Part shown: one piece after another, positions 1 through 8,118 of the stretch
How the letters are laid out: each line of letters opens with the position of its first letter
Numbering within the stretch: the stretch's first letter is position 1
Source: Comamonas sp.
GTDB taxonomy: Bacteria; Pseudomonadota; Gammaproteobacteria; Burkholderiales; Burkholderiaceae_C
Reading direction: 5' to 3'
Length of the DNA: 64,000 bases
Assembly: GCA_031277805.1 (NCBI GenBank)
Contig: JAITLR010000014.1
Span: 1 to 64,000 of the forward strand
The notes under the pieces: model-generated
Database searches by the model: none
What the model saw: the letters and a program-made list of their open reading frames with translations, nothing else
Told to the model about the DNA's origin: nothing
Made by a program: the position numbers and the translations under genes

Positions 1-2
1 TG

Positions 3-134
3 CAGAAAGCCCTGACCCTGCTGCGCGATGAGCACAAGGTCGATGAAGACCCGGCCATCGTCGCGCCGTTCCTGGAACGCCAGCGGCTGGTCAATAAAGA
101 CTTCTGGGATGAGCTGGAGCAGAAATACCAATAA
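3..134 (+). CDS. C-terminal fragment of an unidentified protein, cut by the window start
   Basis: An open frame enters from the left edge and ends at a TAA at 132-134, giving 43 residues that finish in DELEQKYQ. The fragment is charged and helical in composition and I do not recognise the family. The same frame continues after the TAA for 21 more codons to a TGA at 198-200, and that stretch ([21 protein letters not shown]) also looks like ordinary helical protein. The TAA may therefore be a nonsense mutation in a longer gene, or the true end. The upstream part is outside the window, so neither option can be settled. Confidence 0.5.
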   Translation, partial: QKALTLLRDEHKVDEDPAIVAPFLERQRLVNKDFWDELEQKYQ

Positions 135-438
135 GTCGATCACCCCAAGGTTCGGGAACTACGCGAACTGGTCCGAAGGCAAGGTCTGGACATCGCCTGA
201 GCGCCACGGAGCCAGGGCCGGCATCATGAAGACGCAGATCGACTGGATTCCCCTGTCCGAGGGAGCTGTGGCAGAGGGCGACCTGCATCTGCCCCTGGCC
301 CCAGATCAGCAGGCAGTATCCAGCAAATACACTGCTTCTCAAGCTGCTTTGAACGCTAATGGCCTCCAAGACCGCACCTCAAGCAGACTCCGGATATCGA
401 TTTCAAACGCCATCCAATAGAACTACCAAGGAGACCCC
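135..438. other. Intergenic stretch with possible gene remnant
   Basis: About 300 bases between the cut-off gene and the Bug receptor. The first 66 bases read through in frame from the upstream gene. A 64-codon frame from an ATG at 222 to a TAG at 418-420 has no recognisable product and no ribosome binding site. The last bases hold a good AAGGAG-type ribosome binding site for the next gene. No terminator hairpin was seen. Confidence 0.4.
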
Positions 439-1413
439 ATGAACCGTCGACAGATACTGGCTTCCATTGCCGCCGTAAGCGCGCTCACAGCCATGGCCAC
501 CGCTCAGGCGGAAGCAGCTTTCCCGCACAAGCCCATTACCTTTGTTGTTCCGTATCTGGCTGGAGGAACGACCGATCTCGTGGCACGAGTCGTGGGCGAG
601 CACATGGCACGCACGCTAGGCCAACCCGTCGTGATCGAGAACAAGCCCGGCGCCGGAGGCAATATCGGCATGGATGCCGTGGCCAAGTCCAGGCCCGACG
701 GTTACACGATCGGTTTTGGAGCCATCTCCACCAATGCGCTCAACCCGCATATCTACAAATCGATGGCGTTTGATCCTCGCAAGGATTTCACCGCAGTTTC
801 CATGCTGGGCTACTCCACCATCGTGCTGGGGGTGAGCAAGAGCTTCCCGGCCAACAATGTGCAGGAGTTCATCGCCTACATCAAAGCGCACCCAGGCTTT
901 CAGTACGGTACCGCCGGAGCGGGAACCAGCATGCACCTCGCTGGCGTGATGTTTGCGCAGATGGCCGGTCTGGATACTATCCATGTCCCTTATAAAGGCA
1001 GCGTACCGGGTATTACCGACATGCTGGGCGGCCATCTGCCCGCCATGTTCGATAACCTGCCAGCATCACTGCCGCACATTCAGGCAGGCAAGCTCAAAGC
1101 ACTTGCCGTGGCAGGTAGCGAGCGCAGCCCATCGTTACCCAATGTGCCGACAATCGCCGAGAGCGGCCTCAAGGGCTATGCGGTCGACCCGTGGTTCGGC
1201 GTCTATGGCCCAGCCAAGCTGGATCCAGCAATCACAGCCAAACTCAATACAGCCATCAACGAAGCCCTGAATGATCCCAGTGTCAAGGACAAGCTGGTCC
1301 AGGCCGGATTCACCCCCAAGGGATCCAGAGCCCAAGACTTTGAAGCGCTGACACAGTCAGAATACAAACGACTGGGTGATGCGGCACGCAAAGCCCAGAT
1401 GCAGGTCAACTGA
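439..1413 (+). CDS. Bug/TctC-family periplasmic solute-binding protein
   Basis: 324 residues, the usual length of the Bug (TctC-like) receptor family, which captures carboxylates or aromatic acids in the periplasm. The N-terminus is a signal peptide (MNRRQ, hydrophobic run, cleavage near AQAEAA at about residue 27). The mature part begins with the family pattern FPHKPITFVVPYLAGG, then the ENKPGAGGNIG loop and the HVPYKG motif near residue 195. The start is set by AAGGAG about 7 bases upstream of the ATG. No TctA or TctB membrane subunits lie nearby, so it is an orphan receptor. Its ligand cannot be read from sequence. Confidence 0.92.
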   Translation: MNRRQILASIAAVSALTAMATAQAEAAFPHKPITFVVPYLAGGTTDLVARVVGEHMARTLGQPVVIENKPGAGGNIGMDAVAKSRPDGYTIGFGAISTNALNPHIYKSMAFDPRKDFTAVSMLGYSTIVLGVSKSFPANNVQEFIAYIKAHPGFQYGTAGAGTSMHLAGVMFAQMAGLDTIHVPYKGSVPGITDMLGGHLPAMFDNLPASLPHIQAGKLKALAVAGSERSPSLPNVPTIAESGLKGYAVDPWFGVYGPAKLDPAITAKLNTAINEALNDPSVKDKLVQAGFTPKGSRAQDFEALTQSEYKRLGDAARKAQMQVN

Positions 1414-1820
1414 CGACAGCCCCGGGAGGTAGACTGCTATCGGGCAGATAGCGGTCGAGCCTCTCACAGCTTGGTCGACCGGTTCAGGCTGATTGAATCA
1501 ATCTCGATCAGCCTGAGCAGAACCAACCTGCCATTAGCAATCAGTCACAAACCTCGGCTTCTGCATAGGCAAGCAGCAGTACCATCAAATCGAGAGCCCT
1601 CCCCCTACATTCTTGGCGAACTGCTCGAATGACGTCGAAGTGAAGGCCGAGAAGCTTTTACATTGGCAGGCAGTCGTTCAGATTGCAATTCGCTCGGATT
1701 GTCTTGAGCTTGATTTGCGAATCCAGGGAGTCAATGCCCAAAGTCCCCGCAGCTGGCTCGACGGGCTTCTGTAGCAGCGCTACTTCAGCGCCGATCGATT
1801 AACTTGGCAGGAGTGAAGAC
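1414..1820. other. Intergenic region with one hairpin
   Basis: About 400 bases without a convincing gene. A perfect 9-base-pair inverted repeat, CAGGCTGAT at 1485-1493 and ATCAGCCTG at 1507-1515, could terminate the Bug gene although no T run follows. The end of the stretch carries GGCAGGAG as the ribosome binding site of the DUF1428 gene. Nothing else stands out. Confidence 0.45.
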
Positions 1821-2180
1821 ATGGCATATATCGATGGTTTTGTGATTGCTGTTCCTACCGCTAACAAAGAAAAGTTCATCGAGCACGCGCGCAAGTTCGA
1901 CTCGATATTCATTGAACTAGGCGCAATCCGCGTGATCGAGGGCTGGGGAGATGATGTCCCTGACGGTAAAGTCACCGACTTCCGACGTTCGGTTCAAGCC
2001 ACAACAGAGGAGACTGTGGCTTTTTCGTGGGTTGAATGGCCTGACAAGGCTACGCGTGACATGGCCATGAAAAAGATGATGGAAGACCCTCGAATGGATC
2101 CATCAGCAGCTGCCATGCCCTTCGACGGCAAACGCATGATCTTCGGCGGCTTTGAACAGGTGGTCGAAGTAAAAGCCTGA
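1821..2180 (+). CDS. DUF1428 (YbaA-like) protein
   Basis: 119 residues, full length for the DUF1428 family, small alpha/beta-barrel proteins of unknown function typified by E. coli YbaA. Family hallmarks are visible: MAYIDGFVIAVP at the start, GAIRVIEGWGDDVPDGKVTDF in the middle, and DPRMD followed by MPFDGKRMIFGGFE at the end. The start ATG follows GGCAGGAG. The stop codon lies inside a perfect hairpin (2175-2194). It stands alone, with no operon partner. Assignment to the family is firm; the biochemical role is unknown. Confidence 0.9.
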   Translation: MAYIDGFVIAVPTANKEKFIEHARKFDSIFIELGAIRVIEGWGDDVPDGKVTDFRRSVQATTEETVAFSWVEWPDKATRDMAMKKMMEDPRMDPSAAAMPFDGKRMIFGGFEQVVEVKA

Positions 2181-2194
2181 AGTTGGCTTCAGGC
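2175..2194 (+). terminator. Hairpin over the DUF1428 stop codon
   Basis: GCCTGAAG, a TTGG loop and CTTCAGGC form a perfect 8-base-pair stem that includes the TGA stop. There is no clear T run after it, so it is only a possible terminator. Confidence 0.4.
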
Positions 2195-2304
2195 CATACC
2201 TTCCGGTACTTTCGGCCAAAGCCATCACAATCGGCCAAACCACCCACCGCAGAAAGCGGACGTCGTTGGTTGCAGGTTTGCCTCCGGTGATCGCCAGAAC
2301 GTTG

Positions 2305-2331
2305 AGTTTCCACCTGTACCAGGTGGAAACT
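2305..2331. promoter_or_regulatory. Perfect 27-base palindromic element
   Basis: AGTTTCCACCTG (2305-2316), TAC, CAGGTGGAAACT (2320-2331): a 12-base-pair perfect inverted repeat with a 3-base centre, preceded by TTGAG. The shape recalls dyads bound by MerR-family regulators between a TTGACT-like -35 and a -10 box, but no -10-like hexamer sits at the right distance and no MerR gene is near. It could also form a strong RNA or DNA hairpin. It lies alone in the 297-base gap between the DUF1428 and GNAT genes. Confidence 0.5.
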
Positions 2332-2477
2332 GGAGAGGCATTTGCGCTCCTGGAGTGCATAGTGCCAAAAACCGCGTGGATGATGATGCGCTTGCGCATT
2401 GCATGGTGATGGCAAGCGTTGAATCGGCATCCCGCTTGAACTCTACTTTCCAGCCATAGAAGCACACCACAACAGCA

Positions 2478-2927
2478 ATGAAAATCAAAATTGAAGTAGT
2501 CCCAAGCTCCTCACAACACACGCTGAAAGAGATGCTTTTCGACTACTTGATTGAGCTGGGGGTAGATGCCGAATATGCCTACCTCCCACTTTATTGGATG
2601 GAGCCGGGACGATTCCCCTATTTCATCCTTGCAGATGGACAGATAGCCGGCTTTGCGCTGGTCCGGACTTTAGACCAGTCACCTCTTTTCGAGATGGCTG
2701 AATTTGGTGTTTTAACGTCTTATCGTGGTCTAGCCGTAGGCAAGGCTGCTGCTCTGGCACTCTTTGCCAAGCATCCAGGGAGTTGGCAGCTTGCTGTGAT
2801 GCCAGACAATCTCACAGGGCTGCAATTCTGGCGCTCAGTAGTTCCACGCGGTACACCAATGATTTTGAACGAAGAGCCTGATCAAGACCCTTGCATGCTG
2901 ATGTCGTTTTCCACCACGCAGGCTTGA
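2478..2927 (+). CDS. GNAT-family N-acetyltransferase-like protein
   Basis: 149 residues. The pattern MEPGRFPYFILADGQIAGFALVRTL is the GNAT beta2-beta4 meander, followed by EFGVLTSYRGLAVGKAAALALF, where RGLAVG matches the acetyl-CoA pyrophosphate-binding loop (Q/R-x-x-G-x-G/A). The region near WQLAVMPDNLTGLQFWRSVV fits the last core strand and helix. The substrate is unknown. Base composition is visibly less GC-rich than in the housekeeping genes later in the window, which fits an accessory tract. No neighbour suggests a role. Confidence 0.75.
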   Translation: MKIKIEVVPSSSQHTLKEMLFDYLIELGVDAEYAYLPLYWMEPGRFPYFILADGQIAGFALVRTLDQSPLFEMAEFGVLTSYRGLAVGKAAALALFAKHPGSWQLAVMPDNLTGLQFWRSVVPRGTPMILNEEPDQDPCMLMSFSTTQA

Positions 2928-3094
2928 TCAGCTCGCCCAATAGCCGATTTACAGCATTAGGAACGACAGCTTTGATCGGACGGAGATAGTCGTAATCGGC
3001 CAGGAACAGTCACTCGACATCAGGTGAATCAGCAGACCAACTTGATCGGTCGGCAACTCAGCTATCCTCCATCGAAATCCAAAGACTCGGTCAC

Positions 3095-3451
3095 ATGCTC
3101 GCTGCGCTTTACTACTTATTGATGCTCTTGCTCGGATTTGCTTGGTATAAGTTCGGGCAAAACCTTATCCGGAAGGAGAGTCGCGGTGAGAGCGATCTAA
3201 GTACTAAAGGTCTTGTCGGGCCAGTGGGATTGCTCGTGACCTCTGCGGTGGCGATCTATCTATTATTCGCATTGGTACGGTCGCTGATTCGGGGTGAGGT
3301 GTCATGCATCGGTAAAGGTTGCAAGGTGCACGCCTACACCTTGGCGACAAATGCAGGCGATTACTGGGCCAACATTTTTTACATTGCCTGGATGGTATTC
3401 GGCTTGAGCTATGCAGTGTATGTGACGATCAAAATTTGGTATCGGCAGTAG
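3095..3451 (+). CDS. Small predicted inner-membrane protein, unknown function
   Basis: 118 residues with three hydrophobic segments: residues about 3-20 (LAALYYLLMLLLGFAWY), about 43-64 (GPVGLLVTSAVAIYLLFALV) and about 91-112. Between the second and third segments sits a short loop with two cysteines (CIGKGCK), possibly periplasmic. I do not recognise a family. There is no strong ribosome binding site and no partner gene. It is supported mainly by its membrane-protein composition and by lying in an otherwise gene-free stretch. Confidence 0.55.
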   Translation: MLAALYYLLMLLLGFAWYKFGQNLIRKESRGESDLSTKGLVGPVGLLVTSAVAIYLLFALVRSLIRGEVSCIGKGCKVHAYTLATNAGDYWANIFYIAWMVFGLSYAVYVTIKIWYRQ

Positions 3452-3641
3452 AGCTGTCGTGATCAGCAAGTACTGACAGGCGAACAGCAAAAGCTGCTGA
3501 AAAATATTCCTGAAATTATTCCAGCCAAAGAAGAGGCCCGGCACCTTGGATGCTGTCGAGGCTCCTTTACGTATTCAGTACCTTAGCAGCCCTCGGCCAT
3601 TGGCTACTACCCGCCAGAAGCAGAATTCGAGCTGTTTCTAT

Positions 3642-4043
3642 TCACTCTAAGCGCGATAGCTGCTCCTCAATATCTCTCTGCAGCTGGTACGGCGAAACGA
3701 CTACCCCCTGCATTGTTGGCGTTGGGAATACCGCCGCAAGCATGCCGTCCTTTTCCAGACCAGGAAGCCAACGATTCAGGAAATGGTGAACTTCGATGCT
3801 CGCCGGGGAATTGCCTGCCCATTCGCCACCTGTACAGGCAATTGCGTAATCAGGATGTGGCCAAAAAGGGGACACAGTATTTCCGCTGTTGTCTGAGGCA
3901 GTCACCCACCCATCTTCATTTCTTAGTCCCCACACCAACTGCCAGTCCGACACTCGACCGATGAAATGTTGATAACGCTGATGACTGGCAAGTGCCAATA
4001 CTGCTTGGAACTGTTGCCGATTGAGCGAATAAGAATTTTCCAT
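3642..4043 (-). CDS. DUF2750 domain protein
   Basis: 133 residues. Features of DUF2750 are visible: an N-terminal helix (NRQQFQAVLALASHQRYQHFI), a D-WQLVWGL segment, a PFWPHPDYA motif near the middle, then HHFLNRWLPGLEKDGMLAAVFPTP and a closing VVVSPYQLQRDIEEQL. The family is small, cytoplasmic and of unknown function, and often appears in scattered accessory loci. The gene points away from the preceding plus-strand gene and toward it from the right. Confidence 0.8.
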   Translation of the reverse strand: MENSYSLNRQQFQAVLALASHQRYQHFIGRVSDWQLVWGLRNEDGWVTASDNSGNTVSPFWPHPDYAIACTGGEWAGNSPASIEVHHFLNRWLPGLEKDGMLAAVFPTPTMQGVVVSPYQLQRDIEEQLSRLE

Positions 4044-4274
4044 GTGGGAGTTGGCGCTGGATTAGCGAAGCATTGTGTCACCGGGTTACAGCCCAGGGCC
4101 TAGTCGCTCCAGAAATGATGAATTGGCAGCAGTGACGATGTATGCGACAGCCATAGATCAAGCAACGATGGCCACCTCCAAAAGCAGCCGTCAGTACCAA
4201 CTGCTTAGCGTCTGCTTTACCGTATCCAGCAAAGTTCAGTCGATTCACTTGGATTCTGACATTGATAAACAGCA

Positions 4275-4310
4275 CCGCCCCCGAGCCTCAAAAGAAGCGC
4301 CCGGGGGCGG
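4275..4310 (-). terminator. Hairpin downstream of speG
   Basis: CCGCCCCCG (4275-4283) pairs perfectly with CGGGGGCGG (4302-4310). Read on the minus strand it lies about 40 bases past the speG stop and is followed by a T-containing tail (GTGCTGTTTATC). A plausible rho-independent terminator. Confidence 0.6.
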
Positions 4311-4349
4311 ATTCCATCAGGAGCTCCGATGCTCACACGGATCCAGCAC

Positions 4350-4859
4350 TTATTTCAGGTAGCTTTTCTGCAGCATATACATGCGCAACACACTCCGATA
4401 TTGGCCGTTGGCAAAAAACTCGTCGATCAGTTCACCCTCAGGTTGGAAGCCAAGCTTTGTATAGACATGGATAGCCTTTGCATTCTCTGTGTCCACATGC
4501 AAAAAGATTTTGTGCAGATTTAGAACCTTGAAGCCATAGTCAAGCGCCAAGCGGGTTGCATGGCTTGCAATCCCTTTGCCTTGTTGAGCAGGAGCGATAA
4601 TGATTTGGAACTCCGCACGGCGATGTATCAGGTCTATCTCCACCAACTCCACCAACCCTGATCGAGTCCCTTCGTGCTCAACCACAAAGCGTCTTTCAGT
4701 TTGGTCATGAACGTGAGAGTCATAGAGGCTCGTCAGTTCATCAAAGGTCGCATAGGGCTCTTCAAACCAGTACCGCATGATGCTGGCGTTGTTATCCAGA
4801 TGATGCACAAAGCGCAAATCCTCACGCTCCAATGGCCTCAGTTGAATGGATGTCGTCAT
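4350..4859 (-). CDS. speG: Spermidine N1-acetyltransferase SpeG
   Basis: 169 residues. The protein follows E. coli SpeG closely along its length: [57 protein letters not shown], the acetyl-CoA loop QQGKGIA, and the tail motif [17 protein letters not shown]. SpeG transfers acetyl from acetyl-CoA to spermidine or spermine and relieves polyamine excess. It lacks the extra C-terminal tail of the E. coli protein. It is divergent from a LysR-type gene 109 bases away, so that regulator may control it. Confidence 0.93.
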   Translation of the reverse strand: MTTSIQLRPLEREDLRFVHHLDNNASIMRYWFEEPYATFDELTSLYDSHVHDQTERRFVVEHEGTRSGLVELVEIDLIHRRAEFQIIIAPAQQGKGIASHATRLALDYGFKVLNLHKIFLHVDTENAKAIHVYTKLGFQPEGELIDEFFANGQYRSVLRMYMLQKSYLK

Positions 4860-4910
4860 AAATTCTTTCGTTCAAATATTTGGAGAGCTGCCTGAAGCAG
4901 CTGGTACGGA

Positions 4911-4970
4911 CAATGATCAATCAATTTTCCATTTGATAAAAGTTAAGATCAATCGATAAAATTGATCAAT
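4911..4970. promoter_or_regulatory. AT-rich speG/lysR divergent control region with GATCAAT repeats
   Basis: The heptamer GATCAAT occurs three times (4915-4921, 4947-4953, 4964-4970). The last copy lies within the perfect palindrome ATTGATCAAT (4961-4970), which covers the first bases of the LysR start codon. The region is much more AT-rich than its surroundings. This is a likely LysR binding region for autoregulation and perhaps speG control. Confidence 0.5.
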
Positions 4971-5841
4971 GGAATGGACACTAGAACGTTTGAGCCAATT
5001 CGTCGCTGTGGCGGACTGTGGCTCCATGACTCAGGCCGCTCGGCGCCAGGGCCGAGCGCAGTCTTCAGTGAGCATGGCTATGGGACTGCTGGAGGTGGAT
5101 CTTGGGCTGGAGTTGTTTCATCGCGCAGGGCGTTCGGTGCGACTCACGCAGGCAGGCGAAGTCATGTTGCTGGAAGCTCGGGCCCTACTCAGCCAGGCTC
5201 AAGCCCTGGACCTGCGCGCGCGTGAGCTGTCTCAGGGCCGGACTGCCAAGCTATGCGTGGCTATTGACGAGGCACTGCCTTATCCTCCAATTGCCAGGCT
5301 GCTGCAGGAGCTGGCGCAGCAGTTCCCCGCACTTGAGTTGACCCTGCTCAATGGCACGGCGGCAGAAGTTGCGCGATACGTGCAATCAGGCCAGGCTGAA
5401 CTTGCCATCCAGTTTGATCGGGGCCCAACGGACGTTCAGTTTGCTCAGCACTACGTGGCAGCCGTGCCACAGATGGTGTTCGTATCGCGCGGCCATGAGT
5501 TAGCCAAGTGCCACCACATTACGCGCGAAGACCTTGTCTCCTACCGGCAATTGGTAATGCACATCGAAGGGGCGGAAGACCTGGTGATCAGCCCTCGCAT
5601 CTGGCGCTCGGAGAGCTTCTACGTACTGGCTGACATGCTGGCCGATGGCATCGGCTGGGGAATTCTTCCACGCAACATCGCTCAAGCACCCGATATAGAG
5701 CCCCGTATCGTGGCGCTAGACTGCCCGGAATTGAAGCTTCCACCGCTAGCCGTGCGCATGCTCAATTTGCAGGGTGCAGGATTGGGCGAGGAAGCTATAT
5801 GGATCGAACAACGACTGGCAACGCTGCTGAAATCTAGCTAA
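4969..5841 (+). CDS. LysR-type transcriptional regulator
   Basis: 290 residues, standard LTTR length. The winged helix-turn-helix occupies residues about 5-62 (LSQFVAVADCGSMTQAARRQGRAQSSVSMAMGLLE is recognisable in pieces), followed by the helical linker and an effector domain ending in EEAIWIEQRLATLL. The ATG at 4969 is the first possible start because an in-frame TGA precedes it by one codon. No ribosome binding site is visible and the start sits inside a palindrome, so translation may be leaderless or repressed. It is divergent from speG. The inducer is unknown. Confidence 0.88.
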   Translation: MEWTLERLSQFVAVADCGSMTQAARRQGRAQSSVSMAMGLLEVDLGLELFHRAGRSVRLTQAGEVMLLEARALLSQAQALDLRARELSQGRTAKLCVAIDEALPYPPIARLLQELAQQFPALELTLLNGTAAEVARYVQSGQAELAIQFDRGPTDVQFAQHYVAAVPQMVFVSRGHELAKCHHITREDLVSYRQLVMHIEGAEDLVISPRIWRSESFYVLADMLADGIGWGILPRNIAQAPDIEPRIVALDCPELKLPPLAVRMLNLQGAGLGEEAIWIEQRLATLLKSS

Positions 5842-6298
5842 CCAGGTTGCAGTCCTCTGGAAAATTTCAACACATTGGTGCCTGGTTCATCGCGAATAGC
5901 CGCATTGGGTCAATGCAGCGACGATCGCAATCCACCAAGAGTGACCGCTCAAGCCGCACCTGGGTGAAGCACTCACGCCATTCTCGACCTGATGAAAAGC
6001 AGTCGTGGTGCCGCCCCACCTTCATCAAAGTCCTTCCAGCCAGGCCTCTGCAACCCGAGTTTGTAGATCTGGTCGAAGATGCGCGCGACAGTCTACTGCG
6101 TGAACCGGCTGCGCTTCTGGACAGTCCATACCTGTACGGTACGGCGAACGATGTTTTCAATCAGAAGCTGAGGCTCTTTGTCGACTGGATGCAAAGACTC
6201 CGGCGCTCATCAACGTCCGCCTGAGATCGGCAGCGTCCATCCAGCGTTTGCAACAACAAAGGTTGGGATCAGCCTGGCTCTGGCGATGATTTCAGCAG
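5842..6298. other. Gene-poor stretch with a possible LysR remnant
   Basis: About 450 bases between the LysR gene and the minus-strand hypothetical gene. The only suggestive content is the LysR-like C-terminal frame at 6018-6224, described separately. No terminator, repeat or RNA gene was recognised. Confidence 0.4.
6018..6224 (+). pseudogene. Possible C-terminal remnant of a LysR-type regulator
   Basis: The frame ending in TGA at 6222-6224 reads PYLYGTANDVFNQKLRLFVDWMQRL near its end. The pattern K-x-R-x-F-V-D-W is the usual last helix of LysR effector domains. There is no start codon with a ribosome binding site and no upstream DNA-binding domain in frame. Evidence is limited to one short motif, so this is tentative. 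Confidence 0.28.
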
Positions 6299-7417
6299 TC
6301 ACCTCAAAGCACCTCCCCGCGCCCTCTCCAAAACCACTCTATACCGCGTCGCCAGCGCCCTGTCCCCATACCCCTCATGCACTTCAATCAGCTTTTCCAG
6401 CAGATTCCAGTGCATGTTTTCCATGCCTTTGGTCAATGTCCTGGCCCAGGCATAGACCTGGGCCGACGCGTCGGGATGGTTGGCTTTGGCGGCCAGCACA
6501 TAATTCAGGTATTGCTCGGCGATAAAGCGGCCCAGGCCCAGTTTTCGCCATTCCTTGAAGTAGGCACTGAATGTCTGCAGCGTTTGAATGCACTGCAACG
6601 CCTGCGGCAAGTCATGGTTCTGCAAATGCAGGTCTGTCAGATCGCGCAACCGGGATGCCTTGTCCCAGTCCTCGGTGTCAAAGGCCAGCAGGGCTTGCTG
6701 GGCTTCAATCATGCCACCCAGGTTCTGGACGCTGCGCTGCCAGGACCGCCACTGGCTCCAACCCTCGGGCGTGGGCTCGAAGGCCTTGGCGCGCCATTCG
6801 TCGATCTTGGCCTGGGCCAAGGTCTGCTCGCCCAGTTCCAGCAGAAATTCGATTTCTTCGTCAAGACTGCGAAGGACCAGCGGCTCGGGATAGGCCCTGG
6901 CCTGGCGCTCGCGCCACTGCTCCAGTTCTTGCTCTGATATGCCGCATTGCGTAGGCGCTGCGCCCAGATAGTCGTGGAAGGCTTCGCGCAGGTCCGCATT
7001 CAGCAGCGCGGCAGCGGCATAGCTTTCGGCAATCCCGGCTGACAGCAGATACTGCACATCCAGCCCGCAATGAGTGTCGAAGTTGGCACGCTTGGCGTTG
7101 ATGAACAAGGGCAGATGCTCAGTATTTCGATAGCGCGCAAGCAAGGCGCAGGCCAGGGTTAGCGCGGGGTACAGACCTTGGTACGCCTCCATGCGGTGGC
7201 GCGCTGTCTCGGCCTGCAGCAGTGGGACCAGCAGGTCGGCATCGTCCTCGGCCCGGTCGCATTGCAGCGCCAGCAGCAATCGATAGCGCTGTGCCTCGTT
7301 GGCGTCGTACTGGCTGCCATCGGCCTGGGTCGCGGGCTGGAACAGATATTCATCCAGCGACTGCAAACCTTGGCGAATGACGCTCAGGCGCAGCAGGTAG
7401 TCGTCTAGCAATTGCAT
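6299..7417 (-). CDS. Uncharacterised helical (TPR-like) protein
   Basis: 372 residues, soluble, strongly alpha-helical, rich in Ala, Leu, Gln and Glu. Repeated helix pairs such as DKASRLRDLTDLHLQNHDLPQALQCIQTLQTF and the following segment resemble tetratricopeptide repeats, although spacing is irregular. No catalytic motif or signal peptide is visible. It may bind another protein. The stop is 28 bases upstream (on its strand) of nothing recognisable. It lies just downstream of the TetR gene on the same strand, with a 28-base gap, so the two may be co-transcribed. The start was taken as the first ATG; the ribosome binding site is weak. Confidence 0.7.
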   Translation of the reverse strand: MQLLDDYLLRLSVIRQGLQSLDEYLFQPATQADGSQYDANEAQRYRLLLALQCDRAEDDADLLVPLLQAETARHRMEAYQGLYPALTLACALLARYRNTEHLPLFINAKRANFDTHCGLDVQYLLSAGIAESYAAAALLNADLREAFHDYLGAAPTQCGISEQELEQWRERQARAYPEPLVLRSLDEEIEFLLELGEQTLAQAKIDEWRAKAFEPTPEGWSQWRSWQRSVQNLGGMIEAQQALLAFDTEDWDKASRLRDLTDLHLQNHDLPQALQCIQTLQTFSAYFKEWRKLGLGRFIAEQYLNYVLAAKANHPDASAQVYAWARTLTKGMENMHWNLLEKLIEVHEGYGDRALATRYRVVLERARGGALR

Positions 7418-7445
7418 GGGCGGTTTTCTTTGGGGCGATTGGGGG

Positions 7446-8039
7446 TCAGGCCTTCCAGCCCTGCAGCATCAAATCCAGCGCCTGCAGCGCTTGCTCCAGC
7501 CGCTCGGGCGGAGCGTTTTCTTCGGCAATCCAGAAAGCAGCCTCCACCAGACATCCGTTGAGCAGCCGTGCCAGCGCGGGCGCGCTGGCCGGCACAATGA
7601 CGCCCTGGTCCATGAGCTGCAGCAAAAAACCGGTGGTATAGGCAATGCACTGCTGGTGCTGCTGGCCCTGATCCGTTCCGGTGAGCACCGAGCGTGCGTC
7701 CTGCAAGACGATGCGGCGGATTTCCGCCTCTTGCGCCATGGCCAGATAGGCCCGGCAGTAGGCAAGAAAGCCCAGCCATGGATCGGTATGAGCACGCAGC
7801 ACCACGTCAAGGCGCTCGTCCATCTCCGCATCCATCTGCGCGACCACCGCAGCCAGCAGGCCGGACTTGCCACCAAAGTGGTGGTAGAGCGCACCGCGCG
7901 TCAAACCGACCTGCGCGGTCAGCTCGTCCATGGAAGCCTGGGCATAGCCGTGCTGGGCAAAGGCCTGGCGGGCCGCGGCAATCAGCTTGGCCCGCGTGGC
8001 TTCAATCATGCTGGCTCGGCTCTGGCGAACCTGGGTCAT
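7446..8039 (-). CDS. TetR/AcrR-family transcriptional repressor
   Basis: 197 residues. The N-terminal TetR helix-turn-helix is clear: RAKLIAAARQAFAQHGYAQASMDELT, then VGLTRGALYHHFGGKSGLL at about residues 45-63. The C-terminal ligand domain is the usual length. GGGAG lies a few bases before the ATG. The gene is divergent from an MFS efflux gene, and the spacer holds two CATAC-N5-GTATG operators, the classical arrangement of a TetR repressor controlling itself and an exporter. Ligand unknown. Confidence 0.93.
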   Translation of the reverse strand: MTQVRQSRASMIEATRAKLIAAARQAFAQHGYAQASMDELTAQVGLTRGALYHHFGGKSGLLAAVVAQMDAEMDERLDVVLRAHTDPWLGFLAYCRAYLAMAQEAEIRRIVLQDARSVLTGTDQGQQHQQCIAYTTGFLLQLMDQGVIVPASAPALARLLNGCLVEAAFWIAEENAPPERLEQALQALDLMLQGWKA

Positions 8040-8060
8040 GGCGAACTCCCGACTTTATTC

Positions 8061-8078
8061 ACATACAACTCGTATGCC
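8061..8078. promoter_or_regulatory. TetR operator 1
   Basis: CATAC (8062-8066), 5 bases, GTATG (8072-8076), followed by CC. It has the same half-sites, spacing and right flank as the second copy 58 bases away. It lies 23 bases from the TetR start codon, fitting autorepression. Confidence 0.75.
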
Positions 8079-8118
8079 AATCATACGCCGACCACATCCG
8101 GCATTTAGAATGTCACTC

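Noticed and set aside
2302..2333. A MerR-type promoter at the orphan palindrome
   Set aside because: The TTGAG could be a -35 box, but 19 or 20 bases later the sequence is AAACTG or AACTGG, not a -10 box, and no MerR gene or target is near. Kept only as an orphan palindrome.
1821..4859. An integron-like cassette array (small unrelated genes with spacers)
   Set aside because: Genes lie on both strands, no paired attC-like sites of the right structure were found between them, and no integrase is visible.
5867..6160. A transposase remnant on the minus strand in the 5.8-6.3 kb gap
   Set aside because: The minus frame has Arg/Ser-rich translation with no transposase motif and no inverted repeats; the plus frame with a LysR-like end is the better, still weak, reading.
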